From Pseudomonadota bacterium (GTDB taxonomy: Bacteria; Pseudomonadota; Alphaproteobacteria; Caulobacterales; Aquidulcibacteraceae), in contig JAEYPY010000042.1 of NCBI GenBank assembly GCA_023410295.1, positions 1-28,130 on the forward strand: DNA of 28,130 bases, given 5' to 3'. A model generated the notes under the pieces. It made no database searches and was not told the origin of the DNA. It worked only from the letters and a program-made list of their open reading frames with translations. The position numbers and the translations under genes are program-made. Shown here in pieces: positions 1 to 7,545 of the stretch. The number at the start of each line of letters is the position of its first letter. Position 1 is the stretch's first letter.

Positions 1-97
1 GGCATCACCACGTACCTGGCCGAGCGCACCGCGACCACGTCGGTGCTCGGGGTCGAGCCGGCGGGCGCCGCGGCGCTGGTCGCGGCCCTGGCCGAAG
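1..97 (+). pseudogene. Fragment resembling threonine ammonia-lyase (ilvA), joined to IMPase
   Basis: Read from base 1, this stretch gives an open frame with G or C in the third position of essentially every codon up to about base 93. The peptide contains GITTYLAERT and LGVEPAGAAALVAALAE. From memory this matches the PLP fold-type II core of actinobacterial threonine dehydratases (GITTYLAERT...GVEPAGA) and does not look like any part of an inositol monophosphatase. The frame then loses its GC3 bias at about 93-102, exactly where the IMPase frame (one base later) gains it. I therefore read it as a foreign or misjoined piece, not the start of the IMPase. A simple one-base insertion within one gene is the alternative, but the peptide content argues against it. 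Confidence 0.55.
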
Positions 98-382
98 ATG
101 GACGTGATCGAGCGCCAGTCGATCGCCTACCGCATGGCGCTCGTCGCCGCCGGGCAAGGCGACGCGGCCCTCCTCTTCGGCTTCAAGCACGAATGGGACA
201 TCGCCGCGGGCGCTGCGCTCGTGGAAGCCGGCGGCGGCGTTGTAAGCGACCTCTGGGGTGAGCCAATCCGCTTCAATCAGCAGCCGGCGCGGGCGCCGGG
301 CGTCTGCATCTCTGGCGCTGGCCTGCCCCCTTTGCTAATCGAGCGCACGCGCGAATTTCCCGATCCGCGCCAAGCCCAATAG
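98..382 (+). CDS. Inositol monophosphatase family protein, CysQ-like (C-terminal part only)
   Basis: This is the C-terminal roughly 94 residues of an IMPase-superfamily Mg2+-dependent phosphatase. The signature WDIAAGAALVEAGGG lies about 33-47 residues in and supplies the metal-binding Asp of the second IMPase motif. SIAYRMALVAAGQGDA just before it is also typical. Full-length CysQ/IMPase proteins are about 250-270 residues, so the N-terminal metal site (the DPLDGT-type motif) is missing here. In alphaproteobacteria a CysQ-like gene (3'(2'),5'-bisphosphate nucleotidase) regularly heads the DUF4170-msbA-waaA-lpxK cluster, as here. The coordinate 98 is just the first ATG after the join at about 93-102 and is not a biological start. 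The stop is ten bases before the DUF4170 gene. Confidence 0.8.
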   Translation: MDVIERQSIAYRMALVAAGQGDAALLFGFKHEWDIAAGAALVEAGGGVVSDLWGEPIRFNQQPARAPGVCISGAGLPPLLIERTREFPDPRQAQ

Positions 383-392
383 CCAGAATCTC

Positions 393-635
393 ATGAGCGA
401 TCAGCGACAACTCCTCCACCTCGTCATCGGCGGCGAGCTCAAAGCGCTCGACCGGCCGGAATTCGCGGATTTAAACGCCGTCGATTTCGTCGGCGCCTAT
501 CCGAACTACAAGGCCGCGTATGACGCCTGGAAAGGCGCGGCGCAACGCACCGTCGATAATGCGCGCATGCGCTATTTCATCATCCACGCGCACCGGCTGC
601 TCGATCCGGCAAACGATCCCCCGGGCGGACGATAA
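393..635 (+). CDS. DUF4170 domain protein
   Basis: An 80-residue protein of the DUF4170 family, recognised by LHLVIGGEL near the N-terminus, the central DFVGAYPNYKAAYDAWKGAA and the C-terminal YFIIHAHRLLDP. These small soluble proteins are common in alphaproteobacteria and are typically encoded between a CysQ-like phosphatase and an MsbA-like exporter, as here. The function is not established. The constant position in the lipid A cluster suggests a role linked to LPS or envelope synthesis, which is inference. It starts ten bases after the IMPase stop and ends six bases before the ABC exporter, so it is almost certainly cotranscribed with both. No signal peptide or membrane segment is visible. 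Confidence 0.85.
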   Translation: MSDQRQLLHLVIGGELKALDRPEFADLNAVDFVGAYPNYKAAYDAWKGAAQRTVDNARMRYFIIHAHRLLDPANDPPGGR

Positions 636-641
636 GTTCAA

Positions 642-2372
642 ATGAAAGAAGGATCGCGGTTCAGGCGGCTGTGGCGCGAATACGTATCGCGTTACCTAGG
701 CGATTTCGCATTGCTGGCGCCGGCCTTGATCCTGGTGGCGCTCGCGGGCGTCTCGTACGCGCTCATTCTAAAATACACCACCGACGCCGTCGCCGCCGAT
801 CATCCTGAAGTGATCTGGCTCGCGCCACTCGCGGTGCTTGCGGCGACCAGCGTGCGCGCCTTCGCCATGTGGGCGCAGGCGGTGCTGAGCCAGGGTCTTG
901 CGCTCAAAGTGCTGCGCGATCTGCAAGGCGCGATGTTCGCCAAACTCATGGTGGTGGACTTCGCGCGCTATGCGCGCGAAGAGCCCGGCAAGCTGGTCTC
1001 GCGCTTCACCAACGACATCAATGTCGTCAGCGAAGCACTGGTGCGCGGCGCGCAGGCGATGATCCGAGACACGGTGACGCTCGCCGGCGCCATCGCCTCG
1101 ATGCTCTATTTCGACTGGATCTTGACGCTCGTCGTCGCGGGCGTGTTCGTGCTGGCGGCGGGCCCGCTCCAACTCATCAACAAGCGCGCGCAACGCCAAA
1201 CCAAAGCCGCGCAGCTGCAGATCGGTTCGCTGACGGCGTTGCTGACAGAGACATTCGGCGCGGCGCGGTTCGTCAAAACCTACGGCCTCGAACAGCACGA
1301 AACCGAGCGCGCTAAAGACGCCTTCGAAGAACGCCGCAAGCTGGCGATGAAGCTCGCTTACAACCGCGCCAGCCCCGTGCCGCTGATGGAGATCATCGGC
1401 GGTCTCGCCCTCGCTGGCGTGCTCTGGATCGCGGGCGTGCGCATCCTCGCTGACGTCATGACCGTCGGCGATCTCATTGGCATGATCGGCGCTGTCGGCG
1501 TCGCAACACCCGCAGCGCGCGCCCTAGGCCAATTCAACACCGTGCTCGGCGAAGCCGCCGCGGCGCTCACGCGGATTTTTGGCCTCATCGACGAGCCGGT
1601 GGAGATTCTCGACAAGCCGGGCGCCACGCCGATCTCGGTCACGCAAGGCCGCATCGAGTTCGACCGCGTCGGCTTTTCCTACGGCGACGCGACTGCGCTG
1701 CAGGACGTGAGCTTCACCGTCGAGCCCGGCGAAACCGTCGCCTTCGTCGGCCCCTCCGGCGCGGGGAAATCGACCATCTTCAACCTTGTAGCGCGGCTCT
1801 ATGACGTAACCGCCGGCGCAGTGCGCATCGATGGCCAGGACGTGCGCGATGTCACCGTCGCTTCGGTGCGCAGCTCGCTTGGCCTGGTGGCGCAGGAGGC
1901 GGCGCTCTTCAACGATACGATCCGCGCCAATATCGCGCTCGGTCGCAAGGGCGCGAGCCACGCCGAGATCGAGGACGCCGCGCGCGCAGCCGCGGCGCAT
2001 GATTTCATCATGGCGCTGCCCAACGGTTACGACACCATCGTCGGCGACCGCGGCGCTTCGCTCTCCGGCGGCGAACGCCAGCGCATTGCGCTTGCGCGCG
2101 CGTTCCTGCGCGACGCGCCGATCCTGATGCTGGACGAAGCCACAAGCGCGCTCGACGCCGAAAGCGAAGCCAAAGTGCAGGAAGCGCTGACGCGGCTGAG
2201 CAAAGGCCGTACCGTGCTCGTCATTGCCCACCGTCTCGCCACCGTGCGCAATGCCGACCGCATCCTGGTGCTGGACGCCGGGCGCATCGTCGAAATGGGC
2301 GCGCACAGCGAACTCATGGCCCAAAACGGCCTCTACACCCGACTCAATCAGCTGCAATTCCGCGCTGAATGA
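642..2372 (+). CDS. ABC exporter, MsbA-type (lipid A/LPS-linked), fused permease-ATPase
   Basis: A 576-residue half-transporter with an N-terminal six-helix type-1 exporter domain (about 20-300) and a C-terminal nucleotide-binding domain (about 337-570). Visible motifs are Walker A GPSGAGKST (370-378), Q-loop around VAQEAALF (416-423), signature LSGGERQR (474-481), Walker B ILMLDE (494-499) followed by the D-loop SALD, and H-loop His530. It should act as a homodimer in the inner membrane. Its place between DUF4170 and the lipid A genes fits an MsbA-like flippase for lipid A-core, although sequence alone does not separate MsbA from other type-1 lipid or multidrug exporters. The stop codon directly abuts the stop codon of the convergent phosphatase gene. 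Confidence 0.88.
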   Translation: MKEGSRFRRLWREYVSRYLGDFALLAPALILVALAGVSYALILKYTTDAVAADHPEVIWLAPLAVLAATSVRAFAMWAQAVLSQGLALKVLRDLQGAMFAKLMVVDFARYAREEPGKLVSRFTNDINVVSEALVRGAQAMIRDTVTLAGAIASMLYFDWILTLVVAGVFVLAAGPLQLINKRAQRQTKAAQLQIGSLTALLTETFGAARFVKTYGLEQHETERAKDAFEERRKLAMKLAYNRASPVPLMEIIGGLALAGVLWIAGVRILADVMTVGDLIGMIGAVGVATPAARALGQFNTVLGEAAAALTRIFGLIDEPVEILDKPGATPISVTQGRIEFDRVGFSYGDATALQDVSFTVEPGETVAFVGPSGAGKSTIFNLVARLYDVTAGAVRIDGQDVRDVTVASVRSSLGLVAQEAALFNDTIRANIALGRKGASHAEIEDAARAAAAHDFIMALPNGYDTIVGDRGASLSGGERQRIALARAFLRDAPILMLDEATSALDAESEAKVQEALTRLSKGRTVLVIAHRLATVRNADRILVLDAGRIVEMGAHSELMAQNGLYTRLNQLQFRAE

Positions 2373-3047
2373 TCACTCGCGCTGCAGCAGCGCGTCGAGC
2401 GGAATGTGCGCCGAGAGTTTGCGATTGAACGCAGCCTTGATCGCCTTGGGGTCGGTGTCCTTCACCCATTCGAGAAAAGGCTTGCCGCCACCTTCGGCCA
2501 GATAGCGCTCGAAGAAGTAGTCGATCACGCCGGTCTTCCCCTGCTTCACATGCAGGTATTTCAGCTCCAGCTGCTCTACCGCCTCGGCGATCGGCAGACC
2601 CATCTTCAGATGCTTATAAAGCACCGCCATCGCGCCGGCCCGATCCGCACCCGACTTGCAGTGCATCAGCGCCGGATACTTGATCGTCTCAAAAAGCTGC
2701 TTGGCGCGGCTCACCTGCTCAAAGCTGGGCGCCTCGCGCGAGAACATGCGGAAATCGATCAGGTCGATCCCGTGGCGCGCACACGCCTCGCGCTCCAGCG
2801 CATAATAGCCGGTGTTCGACGGCCCGCGCAGGTTGATGATGGTCTTGAAGCCTTCAGCCGCGTACCGGGCGATTTGTTTCGGTGAGGGCTGGTTGGCGCG
2901 GGCCATCGCGCCCGGCTCGATCCAGTGGAAATTGGAGAACCGCGCCCTCAGGAACCCATGATCGGCCCAGACCAGATCGCGCCGCGCCGCACGCCGCCCT
3001 TGGCGCGTGTTGAGGTCGAAGCGCGTGGATTTGTCCTCTGCCGTCAT
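2373..3047 (-). CDS. PTP/dual-specificity phosphatase-like protein in lipid A cluster
   Basis: A 224-residue cysteine phosphatase. The P-loop is HCKSGADRAG with Cys130 as nucleophile and Arg136 binding phosphate (HCX5R). Upstream, GFKTIINLRG (about 67-76) is the usual strand before the active site in Siw14/DSP-like PTPases. I chose the ATG at 3045-3047 because an AGAAGGA ribosome-binding site sits just upstream and because the frame beyond it is antisense to the acyltransferase. The gene is convergent with the ABC exporter and divergent from the DUF374 acyltransferase. A PTP-like enzyme of Caulobacter, CtpA, has been connected to lipid A structure and envelope integrity. A similar role on lipid A phosphate is attractive here but is inferred from location, not from identity. 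No signal peptide is evident, so it is probably cytoplasmic. Confidence 0.82.
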   Translation of the reverse strand: MTAEDKSTRFDLNTRQGRRAARRDLVWADHGFLRARFSNFHWIEPGAMARANQPSPKQIARYAAEGFKTIINLRGPSNTGYYALEREACARHGIDLIDFRMFSREAPSFEQVSRAKQLFETIKYPALMHCKSGADRAGAMAVLYKHLKMGLPIAEAVEQLELKYLHVKQGKTGVIDYFFERYLAEGGGKPFLEWVKDTDPKAIKAAFNRKLSAHIPLDALLQRE

Positions 3048-3140
3048 GTCCTTCTCTGTCCGCCGCTGCTGGCGCGAAGCGGGCGCGGCCCCGTATAAGG
3101 GCCCGGGCGGCGTCTTAGAAGCCGCTGCCCCAGCGAGACC

Positions 3141-3899
3141 ATGAAGAGCATCCTCGGCAACCCCATCGTCCAGTTCCTGATCGGACGCCTGATCGGCAGC
3201 TATATGCTGTTCGTCGGGGTCACGACGCGCTGGACCAAGGTCAACCGCGCTGCGGTCGAGCCGTTTTGGCGCGCCGACGGGGGCAAGCTGATCGGGTGCA
3301 TCTGGCATGGCCGCTTCTCGCTGATCCACAAGATGTGGTCCTTCGCGCCCGGCGTACCAAAGGCGAAGATGCTGATTTCGCAGTCGCGGGAGGGCGGCAT
3401 TGTCGCGCACACCTCGCGCACGGTGGGCGCGGAGGTTATCCGCGGCTCGGCGGCGAAAGGGCGACAAGCCAAAGGCGGTGTCGAGGCGATGCGGGCGATG
3501 GCGCGTCATATCGACGGCGGCGGCGTCATCGCCATGACTCCGGACGGCCCGCGCGGCCCACGCATGCGCGTGAAGAAAGGCCCGATCCAGCTCGCCAAGC
3601 TCGCCGGCGCGCCGCTGCTGCCGGTGACCTGGGCGACCTCCAACCGCATCGTCTTCGACAAGAGCTGGGATCATTTCGTCTTCCCGCTGCCATTCGGTCG
3701 CGGCGCGCTGATCTGGGGCGATCCGATTTCGCCGCCATCGCCCGACGCGAGCGACGCCGAGATCGAAGCGGTGCGCTTGAAGCTCGAAGCCGAGATGAAT
3801 CGCATCGCCGCGGAGGCCGATCGCATCGCCGGCGTGCCGGTGATCGAACCTGCACCGCTCTCGCGCGCCGACCCGCCCTTGGCGCAAGCTGCCGAGTGA
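3141..3899 (+). CDS. DUF374 / lysophospholipid acyltransferase family protein
   Basis: A 252-residue protein of the DUF374 branch of the glycerolipid acyltransferase superfamily. The N-terminal hydrophobic stretch (about 8-28) suggests membrane association. IWHGRFSL (about 53-60) carries the catalytic-type His, here followed by Gly-Arg instead of the HX4D of PlsC. TPDGPRGPRMRVKKG (about 132-146) is the strongly conserved DUF374 substrate-binding block. The family is repeatedly found beside waaA and lpxK in alphaproteobacteria, so a role in acylating a lipid A or LPS intermediate is likely but unproven. Its TGA overlaps the GTG start of waaA (shared GTGA), indicating translational coupling. 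The C-terminal 30 residues are Ala/Pro-rich and poorly conserved-looking. Confidence 0.85.
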   Translation: MKSILGNPIVQFLIGRLIGSYMLFVGVTTRWTKVNRAAVEPFWRADGGKLIGCIWHGRFSLIHKMWSFAPGVPKAKMLISQSREGGIVAHTSRTVGAEVIRGSAAKGRQAKGGVEAMRAMARHIDGGGVIAMTPDGPRGPRMRVKKGPIQLAKLAGAPLLPVTWATSNRIVFDKSWDHFVFPLPFGRGALIWGDPISPPSPDASDAEIEAVRLKLEAEMNRIAAEADRIAGVPVIEPAPLSRADPPLAQAAE

Positions 3900-5200
3900 G
3901 CACGTTGAGTCTCTCGCCTGCCCTGACAATCTATCGCGCGGCAACGACAGCGCTGGCGCCCTTCGCCGGCCTCTGGCTCGACGCGCGCGCGCGCAAGGGC
4001 AAGGAAGACGCCTCCCGTCTGCCGGAACGCTACGGCCGCTACACCAGCGCGCGGCCCTCGGGCCCGCTGCTCTGGCTGCATGCGGCAAGCGTCGGCGAAA
4101 GCACCGTTGCACTGGCGATCATCGAAGAGATCGCAGCACGCGCGCCGGAGCTGTCGTTCCTGATCAGCACCGGCACACGCACCTCGGCCGACCTCATCGC
4201 ACGTCGGGCCCCGGCACGAACCACGCATGTTTATGCGCCGCTCGACGCCGGCGGCGCCGTTGCGCGCTTTCTCGAGCATTGGCGGCCGGACGCGGGCGTT
4301 TTCGTCGAAAGCGAAATTTGGCCGAACCTCATCCTGGCCGCTGAAGCGCGCGACATTCCGCTAGCGCTGATCAATGCCCGCATGAGCGTAAAGACCATCC
4401 AGCGCTGGCAAAGCTGGCCGCAAGCTGCGGCGCGCCTGATGCGCGCGTTCGCGTATGTATCGGCCGCCGATACCCGCACCAGCGTGGCGCTCAGCCAGAT
4501 TCGCGGCGCTGACGTACCGGCGCTCGGCAATCTCAAACTCGCCATGCCCGCGCCGCGCGTCGACAAGCGCGCGCGCGAAGCACTGGCGGCCGAGATCGGC
4601 GCGCGCCCAGTTTGGCTCGCCGCCTCCACCCATCCCGGCGAAGACCAAATCGTTCTCGCCGCGCACGAGCGCCTGCGCGCCGAACGAACCGACGCGCTGC
4701 TCATCATCGCCCCGCGCCATCCCGAGCGCGGCGCAGCAGTCGCAGCTCTAGCGGGCGGCGCGCCGCGGCGCTCCGCATTCGAGCCCATCGGTCAAGCGCA
4801 CGTTTATGTCGCCGACACGCTGGGCGAGATGGGCCTCTTCTTCGACTTAGCGCCGATCGCGCTGGTCGCGGGAAGTTTGTTGCCACATCTCAAAGGCCAC
4901 AACCCTGTCGAACCCGCCAAGCTCAACGTAGCGATCCTGACCGGGCCGCATGTCGAGAGCTTCCAGGACCTCTTCGATGCGCTGATCGCCGCTCATGCGG
5001 CGACCGTGGTCGAAAACGCGGATGCGCTAGCCAGCGCAGTCACCGCTATCTGGCGCGATGAGGCCAAGCGCATCGCACAAACGCAAGCCGCGCGCGAGGT
5101 CGTCGCCGAAGGCGCGCATGCGCTTGACGTAACCGCACAAGAGCTGCTCGCGCTCTTGCCCGCGCGCGTTGGAACCAGGCCGGCCGATGCGCCAGCCTGA
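3896..5200 (+). CDS. waaA: 3-deoxy-D-manno-octulosonic acid (Kdo) transferase
   Basis: WaaA/KdtA transfers Kdo from CMP-Kdo to lipid IVA at the cytoplasmic face of the inner membrane. The 434-residue length is normal. An N-terminal hydrophobic anchor lies near residues 10-30. WLHAASVGES (60-69) contains the catalytic Glu68, and VFVESEIWPN (135-144) is the second conserved acidic block. Further on, AASTHPGED and GSLLPHLKGHNPVEPA form the GT-B CMP-Kdo-binding region. I use the GTG at 3896-3898: it overlaps the previous stop, and the reading frame further upstream is antisense-like shadow coding within DUF374. Whether the enzyme adds one Kdo or two cannot be told from the sequence. The 3' end overlaps lpxK by 14 bases. 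Confidence 0.93.
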   Translation: MSTLSLSPALTIYRAATTALAPFAGLWLDARARKGKEDASRLPERYGRYTSARPSGPLLWLHAASVGESTVALAIIEEIAARAPELSFLISTGTRTSADLIARRAPARTTHVYAPLDAGGAVARFLEHWRPDAGVFVESEIWPNLILAAEARDIPLALINARMSVKTIQRWQSWPQAAARLMRAFAYVSAADTRTSVALSQIRGADVPALGNLKLAMPAPRVDKRAREALAAEIGARPVWLAASTHPGEDQIVLAAHERLRAERTDALLIIAPRHPERGAAVAALAGGAPRRSAFEPIGQAHVYVADTLGEMGLFFDLAPIALVAGSLLPHLKGHNPVEPAKLNVAILTGPHVESFQDLFDALIAAHAATVVENADALASAVTAIWRDEAKRIAQTQAAREVVAEGAHALDVTAQELLALLPARVGTRPADAPA

Positions 5201-6191
5201 TTTCTGGCGCGCCGACGTCGGCGGGCGCGACTCGGCGCTCGCGGTGCGCGCGCTGCTGACGCCGCTGTCGTGGGCCTACGCCGCAATCACCGCCAACCGC
5301 CTACGCACAACCACGCCGCGCCATGTCGGCGTGCCGGTGATCTGCGTCGGCAACATCACCGTCGGCGGCGCCGGCAAAACGCCGGTGACACGCGCCATCC
5401 GCGCCAAGCTTGGCGCTGGCGCGCACACGCTGTCTCGCGGCTATGGCGGACGTGTTGCAGGCCCCTTGCGCGTTACGCCCGACATGGAAGCGCGCGAGGT
5501 CGGCGATGAGCCGCTGCTGCACGCGCGCGACGGCGGCGCCTGGATCGCGCGCGATCGCGTCGCCGGCGCGCAAGCTGCGGCGCAAGCAGGCGCGCACGCC
5601 ATCATCATGGACGACGGTTTCCAGAACCCAGCGCTGGCGAAAGATCTCTCCATTCTGGTGTTCGATCCGGACTACGGCGTCGGCAACGGCCACGTGCTGC
5701 CCGCCGGTCCGCTGCGCGAGCCGCTCAACAAAGGTCTCTCACGCGCGGACGCAATCGTATTTCTGCACAACGTCGCCGAAGCGGAAGAGCCGATGGCGCA
5801 TGATTGGCTCGCGTCGTTCGGCAAGCCCGTGCTGCACGCGCGCATCGCCCCCACCGAACCGCCGCCCACCGGGCCGCTCATTGCATTCGCTGGCCTCGCG
5901 CGGCCGGAGAAGTTCTTCGACACGCTCGAAGGAGCCGGTGGCGAGTTGATCGAGGCAGTCCCCTTTCCCGATCACCACCCCTATACCGAGGACGATTTCG
6001 CGCTGCTGACGCAGCTCGCCGAAGAGCGCGCCGCGACGCTGATCACCACGGAAAAGGACGCCGCACGGCTCACGCCCGCCTGGCGGCAGCATGTGGCGGT
6101 GCTGCCGGTGACGGCGCGTTTCGATGACGAAGCGGCGCTCGACGCCTTGCTCGCGCCGATTCGCCAACGCATGTATCCCGCGCATGGCTAA
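5187..6191 (+). CDS. lpxK: Tetraacyldisaccharide 4'-kinase
   Basis: LpxK phosphorylates the 4' position of the tetraacylated disaccharide 1-phosphate to give lipid IVA, using ATP at the inner membrane. The 334-residue protein begins MRQPDFW, a typical LpxK start. It has an N-terminal membrane-associating stretch (about 18-35), a Walker A-like VGNITVGGAGKTP (54-66), SRGYGG (83-88), the hallmark MDDGFQNP (141-148) and FAGLARPEKF further on. A TTG at 5169 would add six residues, but the ATG at 5187 fits homologues better. It overlaps waaA by 14 bases and the acyltransferase behind it by 8 bases, so the three are translationally coupled. WaaA uses the product of LpxK, consistent with cotranscription. 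Confidence 0.94.
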   Translation: MRQPDFWRADVGGRDSALAVRALLTPLSWAYAAITANRLRTTTPRHVGVPVICVGNITVGGAGKTPVTRAIRAKLGAGAHTLSRGYGGRVAGPLRVTPDMEAREVGDEPLLHARDGGAWIARDRVAGAQAAAQAGAHAIIMDDGFQNPALAKDLSILVFDPDYGVGNGHVLPAGPLREPLNKGLSRADAIVFLHNVAEAEEPMAHDWLASFGKPVLHARIAPTEPPPTGPLIAFAGLARPEKFFDTLEGAGGELIEAVPFPDHHPYTEDDFALLTQLAEERAATLITTEKDAARLTPAWRQHVAVLPVTARFDDEAALDALLAPIRQRMYPAHG

Positions 6192-7098
6192 GTCGAAGCC
6201 GGTCAATTTCTACTTCCGCCTCGAGGCGCTCGCCTGGAACGCCTATATCGGCGGCCTCGGCGCGCTGGGGCTTGAGCGCGCCTCGAACTGGGGCGCGGCA
6301 ATCGTGCCCAAAGTGGCGCGCGGCACGAGCGCCTGGAAAACCGCGATCCGCAACATCCGCATGTCGTTCCCGAACGAGAGCGAAGCCTGGCACGAAGAGG
6401 TGCGCGAAGAATGCTTCCAGGAGCTCGGCCGCATGTCCGGCGAGTTCGCGCACATGGACAAATTCCTCGAGAAGTACCGCAGCGGCGATCTCGTGTTCGA
6501 GGGCCGCGAGAAAATCGAGGCGACGCTCGGCAAAGGCGCCGTCTTCATCGGCGGCCACTTCACCAATTGGGAAGTGACTTCGCTTTGCCTCGCACAAGCC
6601 GACCCGACCTGCCACTTCACCTATCGCCCCGCTAACAACCCGATCATCGACAAATACATCGTCGACAACCGCGCTTCGTTCGGCCTCGTGCTGCAAGCGG
6701 CGAAGGGCCAGGAGGGCGGCATGGGGTTGTTGCGGTCGCTGAAGAAGGGCCGCTCGGTCGCGCTGATGAACGACCAAAAGTACAACAAGGGCCTCGCCGT
6801 GCCGTTCTTCGGCTACGATTGCATGACCGCCGACGGCCCCACGCGCCTTGCGCTCAAGTTCAACGTGCCGCTGATCCCGATCTCAGGCCGCCGCATCGAA
6901 GGCACGCGCTTCCACGTACGCGCACACGACCCCATCCCGCTCGACTACGCCAACCCGACGAGCGAGCAGACCGTCTATGACGGCGTCAAGCGCGTGAACG
7001 AATTCATCGAAGCACGCGTCCGCGAAGCCCCCGGCCAATGGTTCTGGGCCCACCGCCGCTGGCCGAAAGATGCGTGGAAGAAGGCGGGCGTGATGTGA
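6184..7098 (+). CDS. Lipid A acyltransferase, LpxL/HtrB-type
   Basis: A 304-residue protein of the lysophospholipid acyltransferase (LpxL/LpxM/HtrB) family. These enzymes add secondary acyl chains to Kdo-lipid A from acyl-ACP on the inner membrane. Key features are IGGHFTNWE (122-130) with the HX4E catalytic pair His125/Glu130, FTYRPANNP downstream, SVALMNDQKYNKG (the substrate-contact block), FFGYDCMTADGP, and the C-terminal PGQWFWAHRRWP that is nearly invariant in this family. The N-terminus, including GGLGALGLE, gives a single short hydrophobic segment. I start at the ATG at 6184, inside the last codons of lpxK; the longer in-frame extension reads only through lpxK. It ends one base before the stop of the convergent NTF2-like gene. 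Which acyl position it modifies is not visible. Confidence 0.9.
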   Translation: MAKSKPVNFYFRLEALAWNAYIGGLGALGLERASNWGAAIVPKVARGTSAWKTAIRNIRMSFPNESEAWHEEVREECFQELGRMSGEFAHMDKFLEKYRSGDLVFEGREKIEATLGKGAVFIGGHFTNWEVTSLCLAQADPTCHFTYRPANNPIIDKYIVDNRASFGLVLQAAKGQEGGMGLLRSLKKGRSVALMNDQKYNKGLAVPFFGYDCMTADGPTRLALKFNVPLIPISGRRIEGTRFHVRAHDPIPLDYANPTSEQTVYDGVKRVNEFIEARVREAPGQWFWAHRRWPKDAWKKAGVM

Positions 7099-7099
7099 G

Positions 7100-7459
7100 C
7101 TATTGCTTCACATCCAACGGCGTCTGCTGGTGAAACGCCATCTTCCATTCGCCGTCGCGTTTCACATAGCCGGTTGAAACCAGCGCCTTGTACGGCTCGC
7201 CATTGCTGCGCGTGGCGTGGACTTCGTAGGTGAGGACCACTGCGTCGTCCGAAAGCTGGACACAGCCCTTCTCATCGAGATTGATGTCGCGCCAATTATT
7301 CCCGCCTGGGTTCATCCCGGCGATCTCTTCGTTCGAGTGCACCCCGGCCATTTCCGTGAACGCGAGCAAGCATTCCTCGTCCACGTGAGCGCGATAATAG
7401 TCGCCGCCCTCGGTCCAAAAGCCCTTCTCCAGCCGCAGCAGGTCTTGTTCGAGCGCCAT
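7100..7459 (-). CDS. NTF2-like / DUF4440 family protein
   Basis: A 119-residue soluble protein with the alternating pattern of the NTF2-like superfamily (SnoaL/DUF4440). It opens with LLRLEKGFWTEGGDYYRAHV, has VVLTYEVHATRSNGEPYKAL in the central sheet, and ends in a strand with VSTGYVKRDGEWKMAFHQQTP, which is a very characteristic DUF4440 ending (W-x-M-x-x-HQQTP). Family members include ketosteroid isomerase-like enzymes and many proteins of unknown role, so no reaction can be assigned. The start is firm: a GGAGGTGA ribosome-binding site lies three bases upstream of the ATG. It is convergent with the lipid A acyltransferase and divergent from the cupin gene, with an 86-base gap, and so is transcribed on its own. 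Confidence 0.8.
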   Translation of the reverse strand: MALEQDLLRLEKGFWTEGGDYYRAHVDEECLLAFTEMAGVHSNEEIAGMNPGGNNWRDINLDEKGCVQLSDDAVVLTYEVHATRSNGEPYKALVSTGYVKRDGEWKMAFHQQTPLDVKQ

Positions 7460-7545
7460 GGGTCACCTCCGCTACGGTAACGCCGCCCGTCGCGCCGTGG
7501 TTTCGCCGCAGCCAGGCAACGGCTATGAAAGACGCGGGAGGGGCC

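Noticed and set aside
3266..3895. In-frame N-terminal extension of waaA
   Set aside because: It overlaps the DUF374 gene in another frame, is Arg-rich and lacks codon bias. WaaA homologues begin near the GTG at 3896.
3048..4112. Upstream extension of the phosphatase frame on the minus strand to a 579-residue ORF
   Set aside because: It is antisense to DUF374 and waaA, Arg/Ala-rich and without any recognisable motif. The phosphatase has its own ATG and ribosome-binding site at 3047.
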